Shown piece by piece: positions 57,031 to 64,000 of a DNA stretch of 64,000 nucleotides. The DNA lies in contig NZ_JAEDAJ010000002.1 in NCBI RefSeq assembly GCF_016623465.1, positions 136,093 through 200,092 on the forward strand, in the 5' to 3' direction. Source of the stretch: Brachybacterium halotolerans. Lineage in GTDB: Bacteria > Actinomycetota > Actinomycetes > Actinomycetales > Dermabacteraceae. The notes beneath the pieces are model-generated. The model was not told the origin of the DNA. It searched no databases and saw nothing but the letters and a program-made list of their open reading frames with translations. Numbering within the stretch: the stretch's first letter is position 1; each line of letters starts with the position of its first letter. The translations under genes and the position numbers were made by a program.

Positions 57031-57551
57031 CCTCAGCGGAGCGGCCGGATACCCCGTCGGAGCAGGCTGTCCTGCTCGTCGATCCGAGACCGGAGGACTG
57101 GGCACTGCGCTTCGCGCGGATCCGAGACGACGTCCTCGCTGTGCTGCCCGGAGTGCGGATCGAGCACATCGGTTCGACCGCCGTCCCTGGTCTTCCCGCG
57201 AAGGATGTCGTCGATGTGATCGTCGGCGTCCCGCAGAGCGCCATCGCCGCTGCGGCGCATCGCCTGGAAGGTGCGGGCTGGGACCTCGAAGGAGAGCGCG
57301 AGCGGCACTGCTGGTTGAGCCGTCCCACGCGCCGCGCGCGCGACTGCGTCCTCCATCTCGTCGAACACGGCGGACGGATCTGGACGGAGCGCCTCGACTT
57401 CCGGGATCTCCTGCGCCAGGACGCCGATGCTCGAGCCGACTATCTGCGCACGAAGGTCGAGGCAGCCCGATCATCCATCGGGTGGACCGAGTACACCCGC
57501 GCCAAGGCCCCGACCGTCGGCAGGCTGCTGAACGAGCATCGGGAGAGCTGA
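57027..57551 (+). CDS. GrpB/UPF0157 family protein (nucleotidyltransferase fold)
   Basis: 174 aa, typical length. ATG 57027 overlaps the HAD stop by four bases. The GrpB family belongs to the nucleotidyltransferase superfamily: the hG[ST] motif is EHIGSTAVPGLPAKDVVDVIVGV, with the two acidic residues in KDVVDVIV, then GWDLEGERERHCWLSRP and CVLHLVEHGG. The C-terminal RDLLRQDADARADYLRTKVEAA helix is conserved in the family. GrpB relatives often follow dephospho-CoA kinase, sometimes fused; here the partner is a HAD phosphatase. Substrate unknown. Confidence 0.9.
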   Translation: MTSAERPDTPSEQAVLLVDPRPEDWALRFARIRDDVLAVLPGVRIEHIGSTAVPGLPAKDVVDVIVGVPQSAIAAAAHRLEGAGWDLEGERERHCWLSRPTRRARDCVLHLVEHGGRIWTERLDFRDLLRQDADARADYLRTKVEAARSSIGWTEYTRAKAPTVGRLLNEHRES

Positions 57552-57576
57552 GCGGCCGCCCCCACCACCACCGACC

Positions 57577-57864
57577 TCAGCCCTTCTCGCCAACGCTTTC
57601 GATGAGGCGCCACACCTCCGCCTTCGCCTCCTCGGCGCGGGCGGTGCGCGGATCGTCCCCGGTGAGCTCGCGGCGGCAGTCCTTCACGAGCTCCTCGACC
57701 TGCAGGGCGGCGTCCTCGGCGCGGCCCTCGCGGGCGCAGGCGATCGCGAGATCGGCGCGCACGTCGATGACGGCGGCGTCGAAGGCGTTCGGGGCGTCGG
57801 CACCGGTGAGCATGGCCGCGAGGCGCGAGTAGAGCTCGGCCGTGGTGGGACTCGGCGTGGTCAT
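57577..57864 (-). CDS. small helical protein, unknown function
   Basis: 95 aa from ATG 57864 with GGAGGA seven bases upstream. All-helical by pattern: TAELYSRLAAMLTG, FDAAVIDVRADLAIACAREGRAEDAALQVEELVKDCRREL and ARAEEAKAEVWRLIESVG. The central ADLAIACAREGRAEDAALQVEELV reads like one TPR-type helical hairpin. It lies 30 bases after hemA on the same strand and is probably co-transcribed, but I see no link to haem. Family not recognised. Confidence 0.8.
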   Translation of the reverse strand: MTTPSPTTAELYSRLAAMLTGADAPNAFDAAVIDVRADLAIACAREGRAEDAALQVEELVKDCRRELTGDDPRTARAEEAKAEVWRLIESVGEKG

Positions 57865-57894
57865 CGGGTCCTCCGGATCAGGGGATGCGACGGG

Positions 57895-59490
57895 TCAGGA
57901 CCGGCCGTGGCCGACCTGCTCGAGGAACGCCTGCTGCTGTGCGGGCGTGAGGGGGCAGGCCGAGGGATTCTGGCGCACGTTCTCCTGCACGCCCATGCGC
58001 GCCAGCCTGGCGAGCGCCTTCATGGTGTCGGCGGTCGGCGCGGCAGGCGCGGCTCCCTCTCCTGCTGCCGTCCCGTCGGCCCCCGACACGGCGGCCGTCG
58101 ACGCGTGACCCGTCGACGCGGAACCGGCCCACGCGGCGTCGGCCGGCGCACCGGGCGTCTCCCCCGTCAGCAGGGCGCCCTCGCGCACGGCCTCCGGTGG
58201 GACGGTGCGGTCCAGCCGCACCCAGGGGCTCGCGAGGTGGTCGCCCTCGGCGGGGGCGTCGGCCTCCCCGAGGTCGACGCCGAAGATGGTGTGGAAGGCC
58301 TGCACGAACTTGTCCGCATCGCCCTGCTCGGCGAGCTCGCGGGCGCGGGCCGTGGGCGAGTGCATGACCTTCGCGAGGATGCGGCGAATCGACCGCTCCA
58401 CGTCGTCGGCCTCCTCGCCCTTGCCGCCGCGGCGCAGCCGCGCGACCTCGGAGTCGGTCGCCTCGCCCAGCGAGCGGCGCAGCGCGGCCATCGCCGGGTC
58501 GACGCGCCGGTACTCCTGGCGGGCGGTGAACTGGGCGACGCCGTCGGCGATGATCTGCCGGGCCGCCTCGAGCACGGGGGCGGCCTCCTCGTCGATCTCG
58601 ATGGTGAGGTCGGAGAGGTCGAGCACCTGCACATCGTTCAGGTGACGCACCAGGGGGTGCAGGTCGGAGTGCAGGGCGAGGTCGAGGATGAGCGTGGGGC
58701 CGACGTCCCGGAAGTGGTCGGGAAACAGGCTCGTGCCGCGGCCGGAGCAGGCGAGCACGAGGTCCGCCTCGCGGATCGCGGTCCCGAGCTGGTCGGCGCG
58801 GATGGCCTCGATGCCGTGGCGCTCGGCGAACCCGAGGGCGCGCCCGGAGCCGGAGTGCACGCGCACTCGGCCCGCGCCGCGGCGGGTGAGGTCGGCGACG
58901 CCCAGGCGCGCATAGGCGCCGGTGCCGATGACCAGCACGTCCTTGTCCTGCAACGGCCCGATGAGGCCGACGGCGTGGTCGAGCGCGATCGCGACGCCCG
59001 AGCGGCCGGCCGCACCCACCGGGGTGCGGGAGGCGACCCGCTTGGCGAAGCGGAAGCCGATCTGGAAGAGGTCGTTGAGCTGCGCGGTGGTGTGGCCGGC
59101 GCCGCGGGCGGCGTCGAAGGCCGCGCGTACCTGGCCGGCGATCTCCGCCTCGCCGAGAACGACGGAGCGCAGCCCCGCGGTGACCTCGTAGAGGTGCTCG
59201 GCGACGGGCGCGCCCATCGCGGTCTCGAAGCACACGGAGACCAGTTCGGCGTCCAGGCCGCTGGTCTCGCTCACGGCCTCGACGACGAGCTCGAGCCCGT
59301 CGTGGAAGCGCTGGGTGTCGAGGTAGACCTCGAGGCGGTTGCACGTGGACATGACGACCCAGCCGTCGAGCGGGCCCCCGTCGGCATTGAGGTTCTCGAT
59401 GACCTCGGGGAGGTCGGCCGCATCGCGGGTGAGCACGTCCAGCACCCCGAGATCGAGGTGCTCATGAGTGGCACGGACGGCGGCGAGCAT
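57895..59490 (-). CDS. hemA: glutamyl-tRNA reductase
   Basis: 531 aa from ATG 59490; GTG 59493 directly before it is possible. First committed step of C5-pathway haem synthesis, reducing Glu-tRNA to glutamate semialdehyde with NADPH. Catalytic Cys in VVMSTCNRLEVYLD; LRSVVLGEAEIAGQVRAAF; NADPH domain VLVIGTGAYARLGVADLTRRG; dimerisation domain EYRRVDPAMAALRRSL. About 100 extra C-terminal residues, Ala/Gly-rich then ending VRQNPSACPLTPAQQQAFLEQVGHG, go beyond the E. coli enzyme length (418 aa). The SACPL Cys could be a haem or redox ligand, though this is a guess. Divergent from hemE, so the two arms of the pathway share a control region. Confidence 0.93.
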   Translation of the reverse strand: MLAAVRATHEHLDLGVLDVLTRDAADLPEVIENLNADGGPLDGWVVMSTCNRLEVYLDTQRFHDGLELVVEAVSETSGLDAELVSVCFETAMGAPVAEHLYEVTAGLRSVVLGEAEIAGQVRAAFDAARGAGHTTAQLNDLFQIGFRFAKRVASRTPVGAAGRSGVAIALDHAVGLIGPLQDKDVLVIGTGAYARLGVADLTRRGAGRVRVHSGSGRALGFAERHGIEAIRADQLGTAIREADLVLACSGRGTSLFPDHFRDVGPTLILDLALHSDLHPLVRHLNDVQVLDLSDLTIEIDEEAAPVLEAARQIIADGVAQFTARQEYRRVDPAMAALRRSLGEATDSEVARLRRGGKGEEADDVERSIRRILAKVMHSPTARARELAEQGDADKFVQAFHTIFGVDLGEADAPAEGDHLASPWVRLDRTVPPEAVREGALLTGETPGAPADAAWAGSASTGHASTAAVSGADGTAAGEGAAPAAPTADTMKALARLARMGVQENVRQNPSACPLTPAQQQAFLEQVGHGRS

Positions 59491-59633
59491 CACTCCATGG
59501 TAGGCCCGGGCCGCCGCCGGGCCGGTGAGGTGTTGACCACCCCGGGACCTTCCTCCCGCGGACCGCCCACGGGCTGGGGGCACAATGGCAGAGCACGGCG
59601 ATCGTGCACGTCAGAGCCACTTTTCACGACAGG

Positions 59634-60812
59634 ATGTCAGATCAGATGAGCCCCGCCCCCGCCGCCCGTCCGGGCACTGCGCAGGCCCCGCAGGCCACCG
59701 CGCAGGACACCCCGACCCTGGTGCGTCGGCTGCGTGGAGAAGCCGTCGACCCCGCGGCGCCCGCATCCGTGTGGTTCATGCGCCAGGCCGGCCGCTCGCT
59801 CCCGGAGTACCGCGAGGCCCGCGAGGGCACCGGCATGCTCGAGGCCTGCCTCATGCCCGAGCTCGCCGCCGAGATCACCCTGCAGCCCGTGCGCCGCCAT
59901 CGTGTGGACGCGGGCATCTTCTTCTCCGACATCGTCGTGCCCGCGAAGATCGCCGGCCTCGCCGTCGAGATCGTCCCCGGCCGCGGCCCCGTCTTCGACC
60001 ACCCGATCCGCACGGTCGCCGACATCGACGCCCTGCCCCCGATCGACGACTCCCTCGAGGACTCGCTCGAGCCGATCCGCGAGGCCGTGCGCCTGGTGAC
60101 CGCCGAGCTCGGCGCGACCCCGCTCATCGGCTTCTGCGGCGCCCCCTTCACCGTCGCCTCTTACATGGTCGAGGGCGGCCCGAGCCGCGACCACCTGCGC
60201 ACCCGCGCCCTGATGCGCGAGGACCCCGCCGCCTGGGACCGCCTCGCGGGCTGGGTCGCGGAGCTCTCGGGCCGCTTCCTGCGCGCCCAGGTCACCGCGG
60301 GCGCCCAGGCCGTGCAGCTGTTCGACTCCTGGGTGGGCGCGCTCTCGGCCGAGACCTACCTGACCCATGTCCAGCGGCACTCGGCGGCCGTGCTCGACGC
60401 CGTCGCCGACCTCGACGTGCCGCGCATCCACTTCGGCGTGGGCGCGAGCCACCTGCTGCGCGAGATGCACGCGGCCGGCGCGACCACGATGGGCGTCGAC
60501 CACCGGATCACCCTCGACCAGGCCATCGACCTCCTCGGCGGCGACGTGCCCGTGCAGGGCAACATCGACCCCGCCGTGCTGTTCACCGGGGCCGACGCCC
60601 GCTACGCGGAGGCCGACGCGGTCCTCGCCCGCGGCGCCTCCGCCCCCGGCCACGTGGTGAACCTCGGCCACGGCGTCCCGCCCGACACCGATCCCGGGGT
60701 CCTCACCGACCTCGTCGCCTACCTCCACGAGCAGTCCCCTGCGGCCGGCGAGCCGTCCTCGACGGGCCAGGCCCCGAGCACCCCGAGCACTCGGGAGGCC
60801 GACGCGCTGTGA
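59634..60812 (+). CDS. hemE: uroporphyrinogen decarboxylase
   Basis: 392 aa from ATG 59634; GTG 59604 and ATG 59646 are alternatives, since no start has a good Shine-Dalgarno and the conserved domain begins about 25 residues in. Converts uroporphyrinogen III to coproporphyrinogen III. Signatures: VWFMRQAGRSLPEYREARE (Arg residues binding substrate), FFSDIVVPAKIAGLAVEI (catalytic Asp), IGFCGAPFTVASYMVEG, QLFDSWVGALS and VQGNIDPAVL. The last four bases overlap the start of the oxidase gene (GTGA), so hemE, cgoX and chdC are translationally coupled. Confidence 0.95.
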   Translation: MSDQMSPAPAARPGTAQAPQATAQDTPTLVRRLRGEAVDPAAPASVWFMRQAGRSLPEYREAREGTGMLEACLMPELAAEITLQPVRRHRVDAGIFFSDIVVPAKIAGLAVEIVPGRGPVFDHPIRTVADIDALPPIDDSLEDSLEPIREAVRLVTAELGATPLIGFCGAPFTVASYMVEGGPSRDHLRTRALMREDPAAWDRLAGWVAELSGRFLRAQVTAGAQAVQLFDSWVGALSAETYLTHVQRHSAAVLDAVADLDVPRIHFGVGASHLLREMHAAGATTMGVDHRITLDQAIDLLGGDVPVQGNIDPAVLFTGADARYAEADAVLARGASAPGHVVNLGHGVPPDTDPGVLTDLVAYLHEQSPAAGEPSSTGQAPSTPSTREADAL

Positions 60813-62290
60813 GCACCCGTGTCCTCGTCCTCGGCGGAGGTCTCGCCGGGCTCCTGGCCGCGCGCCGGCATGCGCGCGGCGGGGCCCGCGTCACCCTCGT
60901 CGAGCGCCGTGAGGACGTGGGTGGGGCCGTGCGCGGCGTCGACCTGGGCGGAATCCTCGTCAACGCCGGCGCCGAGGCGTACGGCACAGGCTCCGGCGCG
61001 GTCGACGCACTGCTCAGCGACCTCGGCCTCGGCGAGCACGTCGTGACCCCCCGCGCCGGGCTCGGCTCCCGCGTGGTCTCCGACGCCGGCGCGCTCGTCT
61101 CCCCGCCCGGCGGCCTGCTGGGCATCCCGGGCGACCCGCTGTCCCGCGAGGTGCGCGCGGCGCTCGGCACGACGGGCGCGCTGCGCGCCTGGGTCGAGCG
61201 CCTCCTGCCCGCCTCCTTCGGCTTCGCCGACGGCGTGAGCGTCGCCGAGTACGTGCGGCGCCGCATGGGCGCCCGCGTCGCGGAGCGCCTGGTCAGCCCG
61301 ATCATCGGCGGCGTGCACTCGGCCGATCCGCACACCCTCGAGCTCGCGAGCGTGCTGCCGCGCCTCGAGGAGACCGTGCGCGAGACCGGGTCCCTCGCCG
61401 CGGCCGTGCGCCGCCTGCGCCCGCAGCCCCATGCCTCCGCGGGCACCGCGGTGCGGGCACTCGATCCGACGATGGCGCTGCTGCCCGGCGCCCTCGCCGA
61501 CGACCTGATCGCCCACGGCGGCACGATGCTCGGCGGAACCCGCGCGGTGGGCGTCCGACGGGGCGGCACCGACGCGGCCGACGCCCAGCCGGACGCCCCC
61601 GACGCAGCCTGGCAGGTGCGTCTCGAGGGCGCGCACACCGGTACGCTCGCGGCCGACCACCTCGTGATCGCGACCGATCCCGGCACCGCCCGCGACCTGC
61701 TGCTCGGGAACGGGGCCGCGGAGGCCGACGGCTCCGATGCCGACGCCGATCTCGCGGAGGTCGCCCGGGCGATCCCCTCGAGCCCCGCCGTCGCCGTCCG
61801 CCTCGTGCTGCTGGCGCTCGACGCCCCGCAGCTCGACGCGTTCCCCTCGGGCACGGGAGCGCTGGTCGCGCCGGGCACCCGCGGGATCCGCGCGAAGGGC
61901 CTGACCCACGCGAGCGCGAAATGGGAGCACGTCGAGCGGGCCGCGCGCGAGCGCTTCGGACCGCACTCCCACGTGCTCCGCCTGTCCTACGGACGCCCCG
62001 GCGAGGTGCTGCCCGGGGACGACGCCCTCACCGACGAGCAGGTCACCGACCTCGCCCTCGCCGACGCCTCCGCGATCCTCGGCACCGCGCTCTCGCGCGA
62101 GCAGCTGCGGGCCGCCCGCACCGTCACCTGGCGGCGCACCATGCGGCAGGCCCGCCCCGGCCACCGCGCCGCCCTCGAAGACCTCGACCGCATCCTCGGC
62201 AGCGCTGGGCTGCCGCTGGAGCTGACCGGCGCATGGCGCGCCGGGACGGGGCTCGACGCCCTCGTCCGACACGATGGAAGGACATCATGA
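60809..62290 (+). CDS. cgoX: coproporphyrinogen III oxidase (HemY/HemG type)
   Basis: 493 aa from GTG 60809. FAD-dependent oxidase that in Gram-positives oxidises coproporphyrinogen III to coproporphyrin III. FAD site VLVLGGGLAGLLAARRHARGG and LVERREDVGGAVR; LVSPIIGGVHSADPHTLE is the oxidase signature; VVAVR-type strand PSSPAVAVRLVLLAL; C-terminal FAD-binding GAWRAGTGLDALVR, although the usual GxGxxD reads AGTGLDAL. Loop ADAQPDAPDA (~265) is an actinobacterial low-complexity insert. Overlaps chdC by four bases (ATGA). Traditional names are hemY or hemG. Confidence 0.92.
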   Translation: MSTRVLVLGGGLAGLLAARRHARGGARVTLVERREDVGGAVRGVDLGGILVNAGAEAYGTGSGAVDALLSDLGLGEHVVTPRAGLGSRVVSDAGALVSPPGGLLGIPGDPLSREVRAALGTTGALRAWVERLLPASFGFADGVSVAEYVRRRMGARVAERLVSPIIGGVHSADPHTLELASVLPRLEETVRETGSLAAAVRRLRPQPHASAGTAVRALDPTMALLPGALADDLIAHGGTMLGGTRAVGVRRGGTDAADAQPDAPDAAWQVRLEGAHTGTLAADHLVIATDPGTARDLLLGNGAAEADGSDADADLAEVARAIPSSPAVAVRLVLLALDAPQLDAFPSGTGALVAPGTRGIRAKGLTHASAKWEHVERAARERFGPHSHVLRLSYGRPGEVLPGDDALTDEQVTDLALADASAILGTALSREQLRAARTVTWRRTMRQARPGHRAALEDLDRILGSAGLPLELTGAWRAGTGLDALVRHDGRTS

Positions 62291-63051
62291 GCAGCGAAGA
62301 CACCCACCAGGCCTCGTCGGCCCCCGCGGCGACCGCCCCGTCGGCCGCCTCTACCCCGTCGACCCCGTCGGCCCCCACCGGCGGCGAGACGGTCCGGTAC
62401 ACCTCCTACACGGTCTTCACGCGCGTCGAGGCGGCCGACGCCCCGCGCGAGCAGGTCGCGGCGGAGGTCGCGAAGGTCGTGGCAGCGATCGAGGCCGAGG
62501 GCACCGTGGTGCGCGGCATCTACGACGCCTCGCTGTTCCGCGCCGAGGCGGACCTCATGCTGTGGATGCACGCCGAGACCCCCGAGGCGCTGCAGGACGC
62601 CCTGCGCCGCTTCGAGCGCACGCGCGCCGCCGAGGGCCTCGTGCGCTCGTGGTCGGCCGTCGGCGTGCACCGCGAGGCCGAGTTCTCCCGGTCCCACGCC
62701 CCGGCCTTCCTCTCCCCCTCGCGCACCCCGCAGCAGTGGGTCACGGTCTACCCCTTCACCCGCTCCTACGAGTGGTACCTGCTGCCCGACGAGGAGCGCC
62801 GCGACATGCTCATCGAGCACGGCACGCTGGGCCGCACCTACCCGCAGGTCCACGCGAACACCGTTGCCGCGTTCGCTCTCGGCGACTGGGAGTGGCTGCT
62901 GTCCTTCGAGTCCGACGACCTCCACGACCTCGTCGACATGATGCGCGCCCTCCGCTACACCGGCGCCCGTCTGCACGTGCGCGATGAGCTGCCCTTCCAC
63001 GTGGGCCGCCGCCTGGCCGCCGCCGACGACGTCGCCGCCATCCTCGTCTGA
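62287..63051 (+). CDS. chdC: coproheme decarboxylase (chlorite dismutase family)
   Basis: 254 aa, also called HemQ. Oxidatively decarboxylates coproheme III to haem b, the last step of the coproporphyrin pathway. A disordered Ser/Thr/Pro tail (1-~35) precedes the fold. Active-site features: VTVYPFTRSYEWYLLPDEERRDML (Tyr of the YPFxRSxEWY block forms the radical), HGTLGRTYPQVHANTVAAFALGDWEWLLSFE with the proximal His in VHAN. The decarboxylase-type YPFTRSYEWY block, not a chlorite-dismutase distal Arg pattern, supports ChdC. Translationally coupled to cgoX and followed by cpfC. Confidence 0.94.
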   Translation: MSSEDTHQASSAPAATAPSAASTPSTPSAPTGGETVRYTSYTVFTRVEAADAPREQVAAEVAKVVAAIEAEGTVVRGIYDASLFRAEADLMLWMHAETPEALQDALRRFERTRAAEGLVRSWSAVGVHREAEFSRSHAPAFLSPSRTPQQWVTVYPFTRSYEWYLLPDEERRDMLIEHGTLGRTYPQVHANTVAAFALGDWEWLLSFESDDLHDLVDMMRALRYTGARLHVRDELPFHVGRRLAAADDVAAILV

Positions 63052-63127
63052 TCCCGTCCCGCACCCACCCGATTCCCTTCCGCCCCGGCCGCCCCGCCGG
63101 AGCATCGACTGCGACCCGGAGGTCACC

Positions 63128-64000
63128 ATGCTCGAGAACCCCGCACCCCTCCCCGACGACGTCCCGTACGACGCGATCCTGTTCGCCTCCTTCGGCGGAC
63201 CGGAGCAGCAGGAGGACGTGGTGCCGTTCCTGCGCAACGTCACCCGCGGGCGAGGGATCCCGGACGAGCGCCTCGAGGTCGTCGGCGAGCACTACCGCAA
63301 GCTGGGCGGGCGCTCCCCGATCAACGACCAGAACCGCGACCTCATCGCCCGCTTCCAGCGGGCGCTCGCAGCGGCCGGCATCGACCTGCCGGTCTACTGG
63401 GGGAACCGCAACTGGGCGCCGTTCACGAGCGACGTGGTCGGGCGGATCAGCGCCGACGGGCACCGCCGGGTGCTCGCGGTCGCCACGAGCGCCTACTCCT
63501 CCTACTCCTCGTGCCGCCAGTACCGTGAGGACTACGCGAAGGCGCTGGTCGCGAACGATCTCGTGGGTCAGATGGAGATCCAGAAGATCCGCGCCTACTT
63601 CGACCACCCCGGATTCCTCGAGCCCGTGCGCGACGGGGTGCGCGCGGCGATCACGCAGATGCGGGACGCCGGCCACGACGCCTCCCGCACCCGGGTGCTG
63701 TTCTCCACGCACTCCATCCCGCACGTCATGTCCAGCGCCTCCGGGCCCGCGGAGAAGGACGCGCAGGACCCGTCGGCGGGCGATGTGGGCGGCTGGTACG
63801 TCGCCCAGCACCTCGCGGCGTGCCGCTGGGTGATGGAGCAGCTCAGGGCGACCGGCGGCGCATCGGCCGGCGCGCGCCCGGGCGACGCGGCCCGGGCCGA
63901 CGGAGGTGCAGCGGCCCTCGGCGTACCCGACTGGGAGCTCGTCTACCAGTCCCGCTCGGGCGCTCCGCACGTGCCGTGGCTCGAGCCCGACATCAACGAC
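63128..64000 (+). CDS. cpfC: coproporphyrin ferrochelatase, 3' partial
   Basis: 291 codons are visible from ATG 63128 (GGAGG six bases upstream) and the frame is still open at the window edge, so the C-terminus is missing. Formerly hemH; inserts Fe(II) into coproporphyrin III. Motifs: YDAILFASFGGPEQQEDVVPFLRNV, HYRKLGGRSPIND, PVYWGNRNWAPF, VLAVATSAYSSYSSCRQYRED, RVLFSTHSIPHVM (metal-binding His) and LVYQSRSGAPHVPWLEPDIND, which should continue into the Glu-containing part of the site. Low-complexity insert ATGGASAGARPGDAARADGG around residue 245. Last visible member of the run hemE-cgoX-chdC-cpfC. Confidence 0.94.
   Translation, partial: MLENPAPLPDDVPYDAILFASFGGPEQQEDVVPFLRNVTRGRGIPDERLEVVGEHYRKLGGRSPINDQNRDLIARFQRALAAAGIDLPVYWGNRNWAPFTSDVVGRISADGHRRVLAVATSAYSSYSSCRQYREDYAKALVANDLVGQMEIQKIRAYFDHPGFLEPVRDGVRAAITQMRDAGHDASRTRVLFSTHSIPHVMSSASGPAEKDAQDPSAGDVGGWYVAQHLAACRWVMEQLRATGGASAGARPGDAARADGGAAALGVPDWELVYQSRSGAPHVPWLEPDIND

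Overview
The window is very GC-rich DNA with dense codon use, many GTG/TTG starts, short gene gaps and four-base ATGA/GTGA overlaps. This is typical of a high-GC Gram-positive (Actinomycetota, probably Micrococcales; Brachybacterium or another Dermabacteraceae is my best guess from gene content, not from a search). The coproporphyrin-dependent haem genes (hemE-cgoX-chdC-cpfC with divergent hemA), tandem LCP proteins and a FolP2-type DHPS homologue support this. No rRNA, tRNA, CRISPR array, transposase or phage gene was seen.

Layout. (1) 1-19241: a cell-surface polysaccharide locus. Plus strand: a two-domain glycosyltransferase (5' end outside the window), a small ORF, a membrane-anchored GH79-like glycosidase, UDP-ManNAc dehydrogenase (wecC) and a heparinase II/III-like protein fused to an alpha/beta-hydrolase. 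Minus strand: a membrane-anchored protein, a second heparinase II/III-like protein, three GT4 glycosyltransferases, wecB and a Wzm/Wzt (TagGH)-type ABC exporter. WecB plus WecC make UDP-ManNAcA, so the product is probably a ManNAcA-containing teichuronic-acid-like polymer. (2) 19462-25879: two LCP ligases, a membrane histidine kinase, a processive family-2 glycosyltransferase carrying a C-terminal HPt-like domain without its histidine, and a convergent stand-alone receiver protein. This looks like a two-component-controlled polysaccharide synthase and is the most novel-looking item here. (3) 25998-35031: metabolic and accessory genes (AI-2E-type membrane protein, patatin, amidohydrolase, APC permease, DUF1905/YdeI protein), an orphan JetA/DUF3375 gene (Wadjet component without jetBCD), and a striking poly-G tract that truncates a small gene and may be an assembly artefact. 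(4) 35273-41023: GH2 beta-galactosidase with a LacI-like operator, a membrane protein and tgt. (5) 41127-51133: dTDP-rhamnose genes (rmlCD fusion, rfbB, rfbA) interrupted by an opposite-strand NYN-domain gene, then a DUF6541-like membrane protein and an acyltransferase-3/SGNH protein. (6) 51268-57864: M18 aminopeptidase, Gfo/Idh oxidoreductase, a membrane protein, DUF2945, FolP2-like protein, HAD phosphatase, GrpB and a small helical protein. (7) 57895-64000: haem biosynthesis, with ferrochelatase running off the end.

Two related long palindromes (38422-38488 and 56217-56289) define a dispersed intergenic repeat. A third, different palindrome (34433-34489) lies beside the poly-G tract. The surface-polymer regions fit together: nucleotide-sugar synthesis (WecBC, RmlABCD), glycosyltransferases, ABC export, LCP attachment to peptidoglycan, and acylation or lyase editing.
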